Origin: DATBDE01 sp045805605
Lineage (GTDB): Bacteria; Actinomycetota; Thermoleophilia; Solirubrobacterales; Solirubrobacteraceae
NCBI GenBank assembly: GCA_045805605.1
Contig: JBJMKX010000142.1
Span: forward strand, 1 to 21,777
Direction of reading: 5' to 3'
Length of the DNA stretch: 21,777 bases
Both the position numbers and the translations under genes were made by a program. Below, in pieces: positions 15,172-21,313 of this stretch. The first letter of the stretch is position 1. Each line of letters begins with the position of its first letter. The notes beneath the pieces are model-generated. The model saw nothing but the letters and a program-made list of their open reading frames with translations. It did not search any database and had not been told where the DNA came from.

Positions 15172-16269
15172 TCAGACGCGCGCGGGTCGGCGCATCGTCC
15201 GGTAGACGAAGTCGTCTGTCTGAGCGGGCTCACGGGCCGACACGACGACGTCGTGATGGGGCGAGAACCGGCACACGGGGTCCGTGGCCCGGGCATCACC
15301 GGTGAGACGAAGCGCCTGGCAGCGGCAGCCGCCCCAGTCCTCCTCCTGCCGCCCGAGCGGACACGAGCGGCACGGCTCCTGCATCCACTCGGTCCCGCGG
15401 AACCGCGTGAACGCGTCCGATTCATGCCAGATCCAGTCGAGCGGGCGGTCGCGGACGTTGGGGAACTCGAGGTCGGGAATCGTCGTCGCCGCCTGACACG
15501 GAAGCGCGTCGCCGTTCGGGGCGATGACCATGGTGGTGCGACCCCAGCCGCCCATGCACGGCTTCGGGAGGTCCTCGTGATAGTCCGGCAGGACCCAGAG
15601 GACCGTGATCCTCGGGCCGACGCGGTCGCGAAAGCGCTCGACCGCCTCCTCTCCGCGCTCGAGCTGCTCGCGCGTGGGGGCAAGCGCCCCCTGGTTCACC
15701 ACCGCCCAGCCGTAGTACTGCGTGTTCGCGAGCTCGAGCCGCTGGGCGTCGAGCTCCTCGGTCAGCCGCAGGATCTCCTCGATGCGGTCCAGGTTCTGCC
15801 GGTGCAGAACGCAGTTGATGGTCAGCGGGAACCCGAGGTCGCGCGCCACGCGCGCCGCCCCGATCTTCTTCTCGAAGGACCGGTTGCCCGCGATCCGGTC
15901 GTTCTCCTCGGGATCCGGGCTCTGGATCGAGACCTGAACGTGGTCCAGGCCCGCCTCCTTCAGCCGTTCGGCGCGCTCGCGCGAGAACAGCGTGGCCCCG
16001 GTGACGAGCGTGGAATACAGGCCAGCGTCGCGCCCCGCGGCGACCAGCTCGTCGAGGTCGCGACGGAGCATCGGCTCGCCGCCGGTCAGGGCAAGCTGGA
16101 GGACGCCGAGCGCGCGCGCCTCGTGGAAGACGCGCTTCCAGTGCTCGCCCTCGAGCTCGGCGCGGTAGCGATCGGCCCCGATGTCGAGCGGATTCGAGCA
16201 GTACGGGCAGCGCAGGGGACAGCGATACGACAGCTCCGCAACGAGGGTGTAGGGCCTAGGAGGCGGCAT
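15172..16269 (-). CDS. pqqE: PqqE, radical SAM peptide cyclase of PQQ biosynthesis
   Basis: A 365-residue radical SAM/SPASM enzyme. The SAM-binding [4Fe-4S] cysteines are C17, C21 and C24 (CPLRCPYC), followed by LTGGEPMLRRDLDEL. The C-terminal SPASM domain supplies auxiliary cluster cysteines (PKPCMGGWGR, GDALPCQ, PCRSCPLG, GGCRCQ, PVC). It forms the carbon-carbon bond between the glutamate and tyrosine side chains of PqqA (E16 and Y20 in this locus). ATG 16269 overlaps the pqqD stop by 14 nt; PqqD is its peptide chaperone and is fused to PqqE in some organisms. It is the last gene of pqqABCDE. Confidence 0.96.
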   Translation of the reverse strand: MPPPRPYTLVAELSYRCPLRCPYCSNPLDIGADRYRAELEGEHWKRVFHEARALGVLQLALTGGEPMLRRDLDELVAAGRDAGLYSTLVTGATLFSRERAERLKEAGLDHVQVSIQSPDPEENDRIAGNRSFEKKIGAARVARDLGFPLTINCVLHRQNLDRIEEILRLTEELDAQRLELANTQYYGWAVVNQGALAPTREQLERGEEAVERFRDRVGPRITVLWVLPDYHEDLPKPCMGGWGRTTMVIAPNGDALPCQAATTIPDLEFPNVRDRPLDWIWHESDAFTRFRGTEWMQEPCRSCPLGRQEEDWGGCRCQALRLTGDARATDPVCRFSPHHDVVVSAREPAQTDDFVYRTMRRPARV

Positions 16270-16516
16270 CGGTCACCAGCCCGCGCTCGCTCATGGCATC
16301 GACCAGCTCGCGCACGTCGTCCCCCACGCTCGTGCCGTCGTAGCGCGCCGACAGCACGGCGGCGATCTCATCGAGCGTTCGCCCGTCGCACAGTTCGAGG
16401 ATCTGCGCCGCCGTCTCGTTCAAACGGACAGCGCCCTCCGGAATCAAGAGGACATGCTCGCCGCGCACGTCGTCGTACTGGAGGCGGGCGCCGTCCACGA
16501 GGCGCGGGCGCCTCAT
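16256..16516 (-). CDS. pqqD: PqqD, PqqA-binding chaperone
   Basis: An 86-residue protein, normal for PqqD. It has the family features: a start with RPRLVDGARLQYDDVRGEHVLLIPEG, then LNETAAQILELCDGRTLDEI and a C-terminal helix DDVRELVDAMSERGLV. It is the RRE (RiPP recognition element) that binds the PqqA precursor and presents it to PqqE. I placed the start at ATG 16516, which overlaps the pqqC TGA in an ATGA junction; the frame stays open upstream but that part is antiphase to pqqC. Coupled at both ends (pqqC 4 nt, pqqE 14 nt). Confidence 0.94.
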   Translation of the reverse strand: MRRPRLVDGARLQYDDVRGEHVLLIPEGAVRLNETAAQILELCDGRTLDEIAAVLSARYDGTSVGDDVRELVDAMSERGLVTDAAS

Positions 16517-17247
16517 GCCGCCGCCTCCGGCTGCGTGGCTCCGCGCTCGATCGCGTCGAGCTGCGCCCAGAGCACCTCGGTCTTGAACCTGAGCGCCGCG
16601 ACGGCCCGCTCCTGCTGCTCTCGGGTCACGCAGCGCTCGACGACGAGCCCAAGTGCGTACTCCGCATCGCGCGGGGCCTGCACCAGCCGGTCGCGGAAGT
16701 ACTCCAGGCCCGCCCGGTCGATCCACGGATACTGGGCCTCCAGCGCCGCCAGCCGGACCCGGATCGCGCCCGGGCCGAAGAGCTCCGTGAGCGACGACGC
16801 GACCGCCTCGATCCAGGGCCTGCTTCGCGCGAAGTTGACGTAGGCGTCGACGGCGTAGCGCACCCCCGGCAGCACGCCCCGCTCAGCTTCGAGTTCGTCG
16901 CGGGTGACGCCGAGCGCCTCCCCGAGCCGCAGCCACGACTCGATCCCGCCCGTCCCGTCGGACCCACCGTCGTGATCGAGGATCCTCTGGATCCACACGC
17001 GCCGGACCTCGATCTGCGGGCAGTTGGAGAGGATCGCCGCGTCCTTGATGGGGATGCAGCGCTGGTAGTAGAAGCGGTTCGCAACCCAGCGCTGAAGCTC
17101 CTCGCGGGAGAGCTCGCCGGCGTCCATCCGCACATGGAAGCCGTGAAGGTTGTGGTACCGCGCCCCCTGCGCCCGCAGGCGCTCGACGAGCTCCTCCGCC
17201 GGCCACGGATCCGGCGTGGCCGCCCGGTGTCGCGCGGCGGTGCTCAC
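16513..17247 (-). CDS. pqqC: PqqC, pyrroloquinoline-quinone synthase
   Basis: A 244-residue all-helical, cofactor-less oxidase that performs the last step: ring closure and eight-electron oxidation of AHQQ to PQQ using O2. Conserved blocks are YHNLHGFHVRMDAGELSREEL (about 31-51), WVANRFYYQRCIPIKDAAIL, the acidic-glycine DHDGG segment, and YPWIDRAGLEYFRDRL. Length matches the family (about 250). ATG 17247 overlaps the pqqB stop by 4 nt and its own stop overlaps the pqqD start by 4 nt. It belongs to the same operon as the other pqq genes. Confidence 0.96.
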   Translation of the reverse strand: MSTAARHRAATPDPWPAEELVERLRAQGARYHNLHGFHVRMDAGELSREELQRWVANRFYYQRCIPIKDAAILSNCPQIEVRRVWIQRILDHDGGSDGTGGIESWLRLGEALGVTRDELEAERGVLPGVRYAVDAYVNFARSRPWIEAVASSLTELFGPGAIRVRLAALEAQYPWIDRAGLEYFRDRLVQAPRDAEYALGLVVERCVTREQQERAVAALRFKTEVLWAQLDAIERGATQPEAAA

Positions 17248-18140
17248 AGCTCGAGCTCCAGGCCGTCGTGGGCGACCTCGACACCGGCGCGCAGGACGGT
17301 CTCCCGTTCGGGGGAGTCCTCGAGCAGTACGGGGTTCGTGTTGTTGATGTGCACGAGGATCTTGCGCGGCCGGTTCAGCTTGGTGAGTGCCTGCAGGGTG
17401 CCACCGGCACCCGAGAGGGGGACGTGGCCCATCTGCCGGGCCGTCCGATTGGAGATGCCGAGAGCGACGAGCTCGTCATCGCTCCAGAACGTGCCGTCGA
17501 CGAGCACGGCATCGCTCGCCTCCAGGCGCTCGAGCACATCGTCACCTAGCCGCGCGAGCCCGGGGACATACGTCAGCACGCCGCCGCCGCGACGGTCGCG
17601 GAAGACCAGCCCGATCGCCTCGATGTCCGCATCCGTCCCGCCAAGGTAGCGCGGCGCGTCGCCGCCGGCCGCGAACGACTCGACCTCGAGCGGCGACCCG
17701 TCGATCGCAAGCGACCGGGCGGGCTCCAACGTGTGCCACTCGACGCCGCAGTAGTGGGCGAGGATGCTCAGCACGGGATAGTCGTCGACAAGGGCACGCC
17801 GGACGGCGTCGCTGCCGTAGACGTGGAGGGGCGTCGACGACTCGCGCAACAGCAGCAGGCCTGCGGTGTGGTCGATCTCCGCATCGGTCAGGAGGATCCC
17901 CGCCATCGGAGCCGCGCGGACGCCGCCCGCCGGATCGGTTCGCAGTCCTTCGATCTGCTGGCGGAGGTCCGGCGAAGCGTTCGCCAACAGCCACGGCCCA
18001 TCGGCGCTGCGGATCGCCAGCGACGACTGCGTTCGAGGGCATGCCGACATCCCCGCGCGCGCCGCCTCGCATGTGCTGCAGCGGCAGTTCCACTGCGGAA
18101 ACCCTCCACCGGCGGCTGAACCGAGAATTCGCGCCCGCAT
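17244..18140 (-). CDS. pqqB: PqqB, metallo-beta-lactamase-fold hydroxylase of PQQ biosynthesis
   Basis: A 298-residue MBL-fold protein. The N-terminus GSAAGGGFPQWNCRCSTC carries the PqqB zinc-binding cysteines C19, C21 and C24. The metal loop reads LTDAEIDHTAGLLLLRE (D90-H91 of the altered HxHxDH motif), then GHVPLSGAGG and VHINNTNPVL near the C-terminus. PqqB is an iron-dependent hydroxylase acting on the cross-linked Glu-Tyr intermediate. ATG 18140 has GGCGGAG just upstream. There are 78 nt between it and pqqA, holding a perfect hairpin; thereafter pqqB-C-D-E overlap throughout. Confidence 0.95.
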   Translation of the reverse strand: MRARILGSAAGGGFPQWNCRCSTCEAARAGMSACPRTQSSLAIRSADGPWLLANASPDLRQQIEGLRTDPAGGVRAAPMAGILLTDAEIDHTAGLLLLRESSTPLHVYGSDAVRRALVDDYPVLSILAHYCGVEWHTLEPARSLAIDGSPLEVESFAAGGDAPRYLGGTDADIEAIGLVFRDRRGGGVLTYVPGLARLGDDVLERLEASDAVLVDGTFWSDDELVALGISNRTARQMGHVPLSGAGGTLQALTKLNRPRKILVHINNTNPVLLEDSPERETVLRAGVEVAHDGLELEL

Positions 18141-18184
18141 GCTCCGCCCAAGGGGCGTGGTGGAGGTGGTTCGTCAGCTGTGAA

Positions 18185-18203
18185 GCGGCCCACAAGGGGC
18201 CGC
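18185..18203 (-). promoter_or_regulatory. Perfect 7-bp hairpin between pqqA and pqqB (attenuator or RNA stabiliser)
   Basis: GCGGCCC and GGGCCGC pair perfectly around a five-base loop, 15 nt past the pqqA stop and 45 nt before pqqB. No U-tract follows on the minus strand, so it is not a classical intrinsic terminator. A hairpin here would fit partial termination or 3'-end protection that yields more pqqA message than pqqBCDE, which is the arrangement known for other pqq operons because PqqA is consumed stoichiometrically. Confidence 0.6.
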
Positions 18204-18218
18204 GACCCGACGCTCTAT

Positions 18219-18293
18219 CTAGCGGTGATAGAAGTAGGAGGTAACTTCCGAGCAGAGCTCTACGAGCTCGAACACAGGCTTTGTCCAGGTCAT
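18219..18293 (-). CDS. pqqA: PqqA, precursor peptide of PQQ
   Basis: A 24-residue peptide, ATG 18293 to TAG 18219. It has the standard PqqA layout: an N-terminal WTKPVFE stretch like the W-K-K-P start of Klebsiella PqqA, and the core EVTSY with E16 and Y20 spaced E-x3-Y, the two residues fused into PQQ. A strong AGGAGG lies five bases upstream of the start. Position directly before pqqB in the same direction confirms the identity. PqqE, with PqqD, cross-links E16 to Y20. Confidence 0.96.
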   Translation of the reverse strand: MTWTKPVFELVELCSEVTSYFYHR

Positions 18294-18332
18294 CGGAACC
18301 TCCTGTTCTGGGTCTCAGGGACTGCCCCGGGC

Positions 18333-18360
18333 ATGCTAACACGATGAAGATCGATGTGAC
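18333..18360 (-). promoter_or_regulatory. Candidate pqqA promoter
   Basis: On the minus strand, TAGCAT (18333-18338) fits the actinobacterial -10 pattern TAnnnT. GTCACA (18355-18360) is a four-of-six match to TTGACA at 16-bp spacing. It lies about 40 nt upstream of the pqqA start. This was identified by eye. Confidence 0.4.
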
Positions 18361-18385
18361 CGCGCGCGCCGGCTTCGGACCGACC

Positions 18386-18399
18386 CGCCTGCGCAGGCG
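18386..18399. repeat. 14-bp perfect palindrome between mntP and pqqA
   Basis: CGCCTGCGCAGGCG, with no loop, lies 21 bases beyond the mntP stop and about 25 bases upstream of the candidate pqqA -35. The lack of a loop suits a dimeric repressor or activator site better than a terminator, but GC-rich palindromes also occur by chance here. Confidence 0.4.
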
Positions 18400-18420
18400 C
18401 AGCGCTCATGGTGCTCGGCG

Positions 18421-18954
18421 TCACGCCCCAGGCCCGAGTGCGACAGCCATGACGACGAGCGCTACCCCGGTCACGAGATCGGACCGGATGCGAAGGAAAC
18501 TGGAGACCAGGCGGCCGAGCTGCAACCCGATGAGCGCCATCACGGCCGTGATCGTGCCGAAGATCGGGGCCGCGAGCCACGGCGAGAACCCGAGCAGGCC
18601 CAGGCTGGTGCCGGCGACGACGTTGTCGAGGCTCAAGGGCAGAGGAAGGCCGAGCAGCGCCCAACGTTCATCGACGTCCTCGGGCGCCGGGGTGCGCCAG
18701 GCCTGGATGATGAGGTACAGGCCGTACAACCCCAGCGCGATCGCCCCCACGTACTCGGCCGTCTCGCCGATCTTCTCGCTGGCGTACCGTCCCAGCAGAA
18801 TCCCGACCACCGGTGCCACGCCATCCCAGAATCCGAACACCACGGCGATCTTCACGGAACGCTTCAGCCCGGGCTGGAGCGCGCCGAGCGCGATCGCCGT
18901 CCGGAAGTTATCCAGACTGAGGGTGAACCCCAGAATGAGCAGTTGGCCGATCAT
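18421..18954 (-). CDS. mntP: MntP-type cation (manganese) exporter
   Basis: A 177-residue membrane protein with six hydrophobic helices in two inverted-repeat halves. Each half carries an LSLDN motif (D15/N16 and D110/N111), corresponding to the essential intramembrane aspartates of MntP (the E. coli protein is 188 residues). FGFWDGVAPVVGILLG in helix 2 also fits. MntP exports Mn2+ and related divalent ions across the cytoplasmic membrane. Start ATG 18954 has only a weak Shine-Dalgarno. It lies between the PQQ dehydrogenase and pqqA, all on the minus strand, so a role in metal balance for the PQQ enzyme or the Mn/Fe oxidase is possible. Ion specificity is not readable from sequence. Confidence 0.8.
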   Translation of the reverse strand: MIGQLLILGFTLSLDNFRTAIALGALQPGLKRSVKIAVVFGFWDGVAPVVGILLGRYASEKIGETAEYVGAIALGLYGLYLIIQAWRTPAPEDVDERWALLGLPLPLSLDNVVAGTSLGLLGFSPWLAAPIFGTITAVMALIGLQLGRLVSSFLRIRSDLVTGVALVVMAVALGPGA

Positions 18955-18996
18955 CCGGTCCCGGTGATTCGAGCGACACCCGAGCGACGAGGCTGA

Positions 18997-19022
18997 GGGC
19001 CGACTGCCTGGGCAGCCGGCCC
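18997..19022 (-). promoter_or_regulatory. 12-bp stem hairpin between the PQQ dehydrogenase and mntP
   Basis: The arms 18997-19008 and 19011-19022 pair over 12 positions with one G-U wobble in the minus-strand RNA and a two-base nominal loop. It lies about 60 nt past the dehydrogenase stop and 43 nt before the mntP start. No U-tract follows. It may be a terminator-like 3' structure of the dehydrogenase message or a 5'-UTR element of mntP. Confidence 0.5.
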
Positions 19023-19045
19023 CGCCTCACCGCTCGTCTCGGTCC

Positions 19046-19061
19046 CCTTCGATATCGAAGG
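19046..19061. repeat. 16-bp perfect palindrome CCTTCGATATCGAAGG
   Basis: A loop-free, AT-centred palindrome 20 bases beyond the dehydrogenase stop and about 90 bases upstream of mntP. Its length, symmetry and AT-rich core in GC-rich DNA suggest a binding site for a dimeric regulator, possibly controlling mntP. Confidence 0.5.
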
Positions 19062-19080
19062 TGATACCCGAGGTTCTTGG

Positions 19081-20769
19081 TTACTCCGGCAACGCGAACG
19101 CGAACAGGGCGCTTCCGTGGGACGACCCGAGCATCTTGGGCAGGAACCCCTCGGCCCAACCGCCCCAGCCGCTCGGCGCAACGACGTACTGCCGCCCGTC
19201 GATGCTGTAGCTCGACGGGCTGCTGTGGTGGCCGCTGCCGCACTGGAAGTGCCACAGGTCGTCACCGCTGCTGGCGTCCCAGGCGTGGAACTCCCCGGTG
19301 GGCTCCCCGCCGAACACGAGGTCGCCGCCCGTGGCCAGCAGCGACGAGCACATGCAGATGTCGTTCGACCAGCGCCACCGCTCCTGGCCGGTGCGCGGAT
19401 CGTAGGCGCTCACGTACCCGTTCTGGTCCTCGCCGTCCACAGCCACGCCGGCGCCCCAGTACGGGATGCTCTCCTTGAACTCCCTGCGCCGCCGCGTGGC
19501 CGTCGCGCCGACGTCCTGCACCGGAACATAGAGGAGCTCCGTCTTCGGGCTGTAGCACGCGTGCGTCCATTCCTTGGCGCCGGCCGGCCCCGGCCAGAAG
19601 TGGACCGGGTCGCCCTCCTTGTCGGGGTAGACCTTCGGCGTCACGTTGCCCTTCTCGTCGACCTCGCCCCAGTCGATCCGGTCGACGAACGGCGCCACGC
19701 GGACCGCGTCCATGTTCGTGCGGTCGAGGATGTATAGGAACCCGTTCTTGTCGAAGTGCGCCGCGAGTTTCTGGCCGTCGAGGTCGAACAGGATGTGCTC
19801 CATCGTGGAGTCGTAGTCCCACAGGTCGTGCGGGGTGTACTGGAAGTGCGCCTTGATCTCGCCGGTGTCGGCGTCCACCGCCACACCGGAGTCGGTGTAG
19901 AGGTTGTCGCCCTCGCGGACGCCTCCGTCGAAGTCGGGACACGGGTTGCCGGTCCCGAAGTACAGGAGGTTCAGGTCCGGGTCGAACGTGGCGGTGACCC
20001 AGCAGTTCGCGCCGCCTCGCGCCCAGGCCTCGCCGTCGGACGGCCAGGTCTCGGAGCCGGGCTCCCCGGGCTTCGGCACCATGTACGTCCGCCAGACACG
20101 CTCGCCCGTCTCGATCTTGAACGCGTCGGAGTGGCCGCGGTTGCCGAACTCGCCGCCGGAGCTGCCGACGACGACCGTGTCCTTCACGATCAACGGCGCG
20201 ACCGTGGCGCTCTCGCCGGCACGGACGTCGCCATAGGTCTGGTCCCAGACCTTCTTGCCGGTCTCGGCGTCGAGCGCGATCACGTGCGCGGCCAGGGTGG
20301 TGACGAAGACCTTGCCCTCGGCGACGGCGACGCCCCGGTTCACGTTGCCGCAGCACAGCGACACGTCGAACGCCGCCGCGGTCCGGTACTGCCAGAGGAT
20401 GTTCCCCGTCTGCGCGTCGAGCGCCCAGACCCAGCCGTCCCAGCCGGAGACGTACATGATGCCGTCGACGACGAGTGGGGAGGCCTCGAACGAGTACGTC
20501 GACTTGCCCGAGTGCAGGCCCACCGAGCCGCACTGGAAGACCCATGCGGGGGTGAGCTGCTTGACGGTCTCCTTGTTGATCTGGTCCAGCGGGCTGTAGC
20601 GCTGCCCGTCGTAGGCGCCGTAGTAGGTGAGCCAGTTCTGCGGCTCCGAGCGGGCGTTGAGGATGCGCTCGTAGGTGACCCCGTCGGTCACCGGCGGCGC
20701 GCTGCCGACGATGCCGCTGAGCGACGAGTTGTCGATCGCCTGCCCTGCGTCTACGTACTCAGTTGCCAT
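19081..20769 (-). CDS. PQQ-dependent alcohol dehydrogenase, lanthanide-type active site, no signal peptide
   Basis: A 562-residue eight-bladed beta-propeller quinoprotein with repeated PQQ-propeller strands (ALDAQTGNILWQYR, ALDAETGKKVW). The vicinal disulfide is C139-C140 in LCCGNVNRG. Metal ligands are E207 (SGGEFGNRG) and N275 (FGTGNP); D318 is the catalytic aspartate in LWDYD. D320, two residues on, is the extra aspartate that marks lanthanide-dependent XoxF/ExaF enzymes rather than the calcium MxaF. There is no CxxCH haem motif. The protein starts MATEYVDAGQAIDN with a good GGAG before ATG 20769, so no signal peptide, which is odd for a family that is normally extracytoplasmic. It oxidises primary alcohols (methanol or ethanol; specificity unknown). 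It lies 41 nt after a cupredoxin-like gene. Confidence 0.9.
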   Translation of the reverse strand: MATEYVDAGQAIDNSSLSGIVGSAPPVTDGVTYERILNARSEPQNWLTYYGAYDGQRYSPLDQINKETVKQLTPAWVFQCGSVGLHSGKSTYSFEASPLVVDGIMYVSGWDGWVWALDAQTGNILWQYRTAAAFDVSLCCGNVNRGVAVAEGKVFVTTLAAHVIALDAETGKKVWDQTYGDVRAGESATVAPLIVKDTVVVGSSGGEFGNRGHSDAFKIETGERVWRTYMVPKPGEPGSETWPSDGEAWARGGANCWVTATFDPDLNLLYFGTGNPCPDFDGGVREGDNLYTDSGVAVDADTGEIKAHFQYTPHDLWDYDSTMEHILFDLDGQKLAAHFDKNGFLYILDRTNMDAVRVAPFVDRIDWGEVDEKGNVTPKVYPDKEGDPVHFWPGPAGAKEWTHACYSPKTELLYVPVQDVGATATRRRREFKESIPYWGAGVAVDGEDQNGYVSAYDPRTGQERWRWSNDICMCSSLLATGGDLVFGGEPTGEFHAWDASSGDDLWHFQCGSGHHSSPSSYSIDGRQYVVAPSGWGGWAEGFLPKMLGSSHGSALFAFALPE

Positions 20770-20810
20770 CAGGGTGCTCCTAAGACGTCGTGATTGGCCG
20801 GGCGGTCGAG

Positions 20811-21251
20811 CTACGGGCGCGGCTGCGGCGGGCGGTCGATGCGAGCCTCTGGTGGGGCGTCGCCGCCCACGACGATCGCGGCGGTCAGGCCGCGGCCCTC
20901 GTCGTTGCCCGAGCGGGAGCCGTACCAGTAGTAGCCGGGGCCGTCGAGCTCGAGCGTCGCCGTGCCCTTCGAATGGTTCACGAGCCAGATGAACTTGTAG
21001 TCGCCGTTGCTCGGCAGGACCGCGCAGTGCGTGTTCTTGTCATCGTTGATGAGCTCGAGCTCGAGCACGCCTCCGTGGGGGATGACCAGGATCCCCGGCT
21101 CGTAGACCAGCTCGTCCTCCGGGATGCGGATCGTGGCGTGCATCTTCCCATCGGGTCCCTCCTCGGCTTGCCCGACGGTTCCGCGCCCGAGGATCCGGCC
21201 CAGCGTCACCCCGTTCTGCTTGTCGAGGCCTTCCAGGGCAGTGTCGCTCAC
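20811..21251 (-). CDS. Cupredoxin-fold PQQ-associated protein, copper ligands not conserved
   Basis: A 146-residue protein from GTG 21251, which has GGAGG six bases upstream. The cupredoxin/nitrosocyanin-like part spans about 38-130: IPEDELVYEPGILVIPHGG, NDDKNTHCAVLPSNG and DGPGYYWYG, ending in AAIVVGG. A normal blue-copper C-terminal loop (C-x-H-x-M) would follow GYYWY, but here it reads GSRSGNDEGRGL with no Cys, His or Met; only H75 and C76 remain. Copper binding is therefore doubtful. I recall a mycobacterial family of PQQ-associated proteins (MSMEG_3727-like) next to PQQ dehydrogenases, which this resembles. It has no signal peptide. It probably partners the adjacent dehydrogenase as redox or structural partner. 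Confidence 0.75.
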   Translation of the reverse strand: MSDTALEGLDKQNGVTLGRILGRGTVGQAEEGPDGKMHATIRIPEDELVYEPGILVIPHGGVLELELINDDKNTHCAVLPSNGDYKFIWLVNHSKGTATLELDGPGYYWYGSRSGNDEGRGLTAAIVVGGDAPPEARIDRPPQPRP

Positions 21252-21313
21252 GGTGCTCCTCCTTTCGAACCCGCGCCGGATCGTATGCCCGCGGAAGGGA
21301 AGCGGCCACGAAT

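Noticed and set aside
14974..17649. An 891-codon open frame on the plus strand across pqqB-C-D-E
   Set aside because: It is antisense to four certain genes, has a biased Arg/Ala/Pro composition and no domain; it is a by-product of high GC.
18185..18203. Hairpin as an intrinsic terminator of pqqA
   Set aside because: No U-tract follows on the minus strand and pqqB starts 45 bases later with no evident promoter of its own; an attenuator or stabiliser is more likely.
18955..19080. yybP-ykoY manganese riboswitch upstream of mntP
   Set aside because: mntP in other bacteria has one, but I do not see the conserved loop sequences here; only a palindrome and a hairpin are present.
19330..19370. Possible c-type haem site in the PQQ dehydrogenase (ICMCSS)
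   Set aside because: The spacing is C-x-C with no following His; no CxxCH occurs anywhere in the protein, so it is not a quinohaemoprotein.
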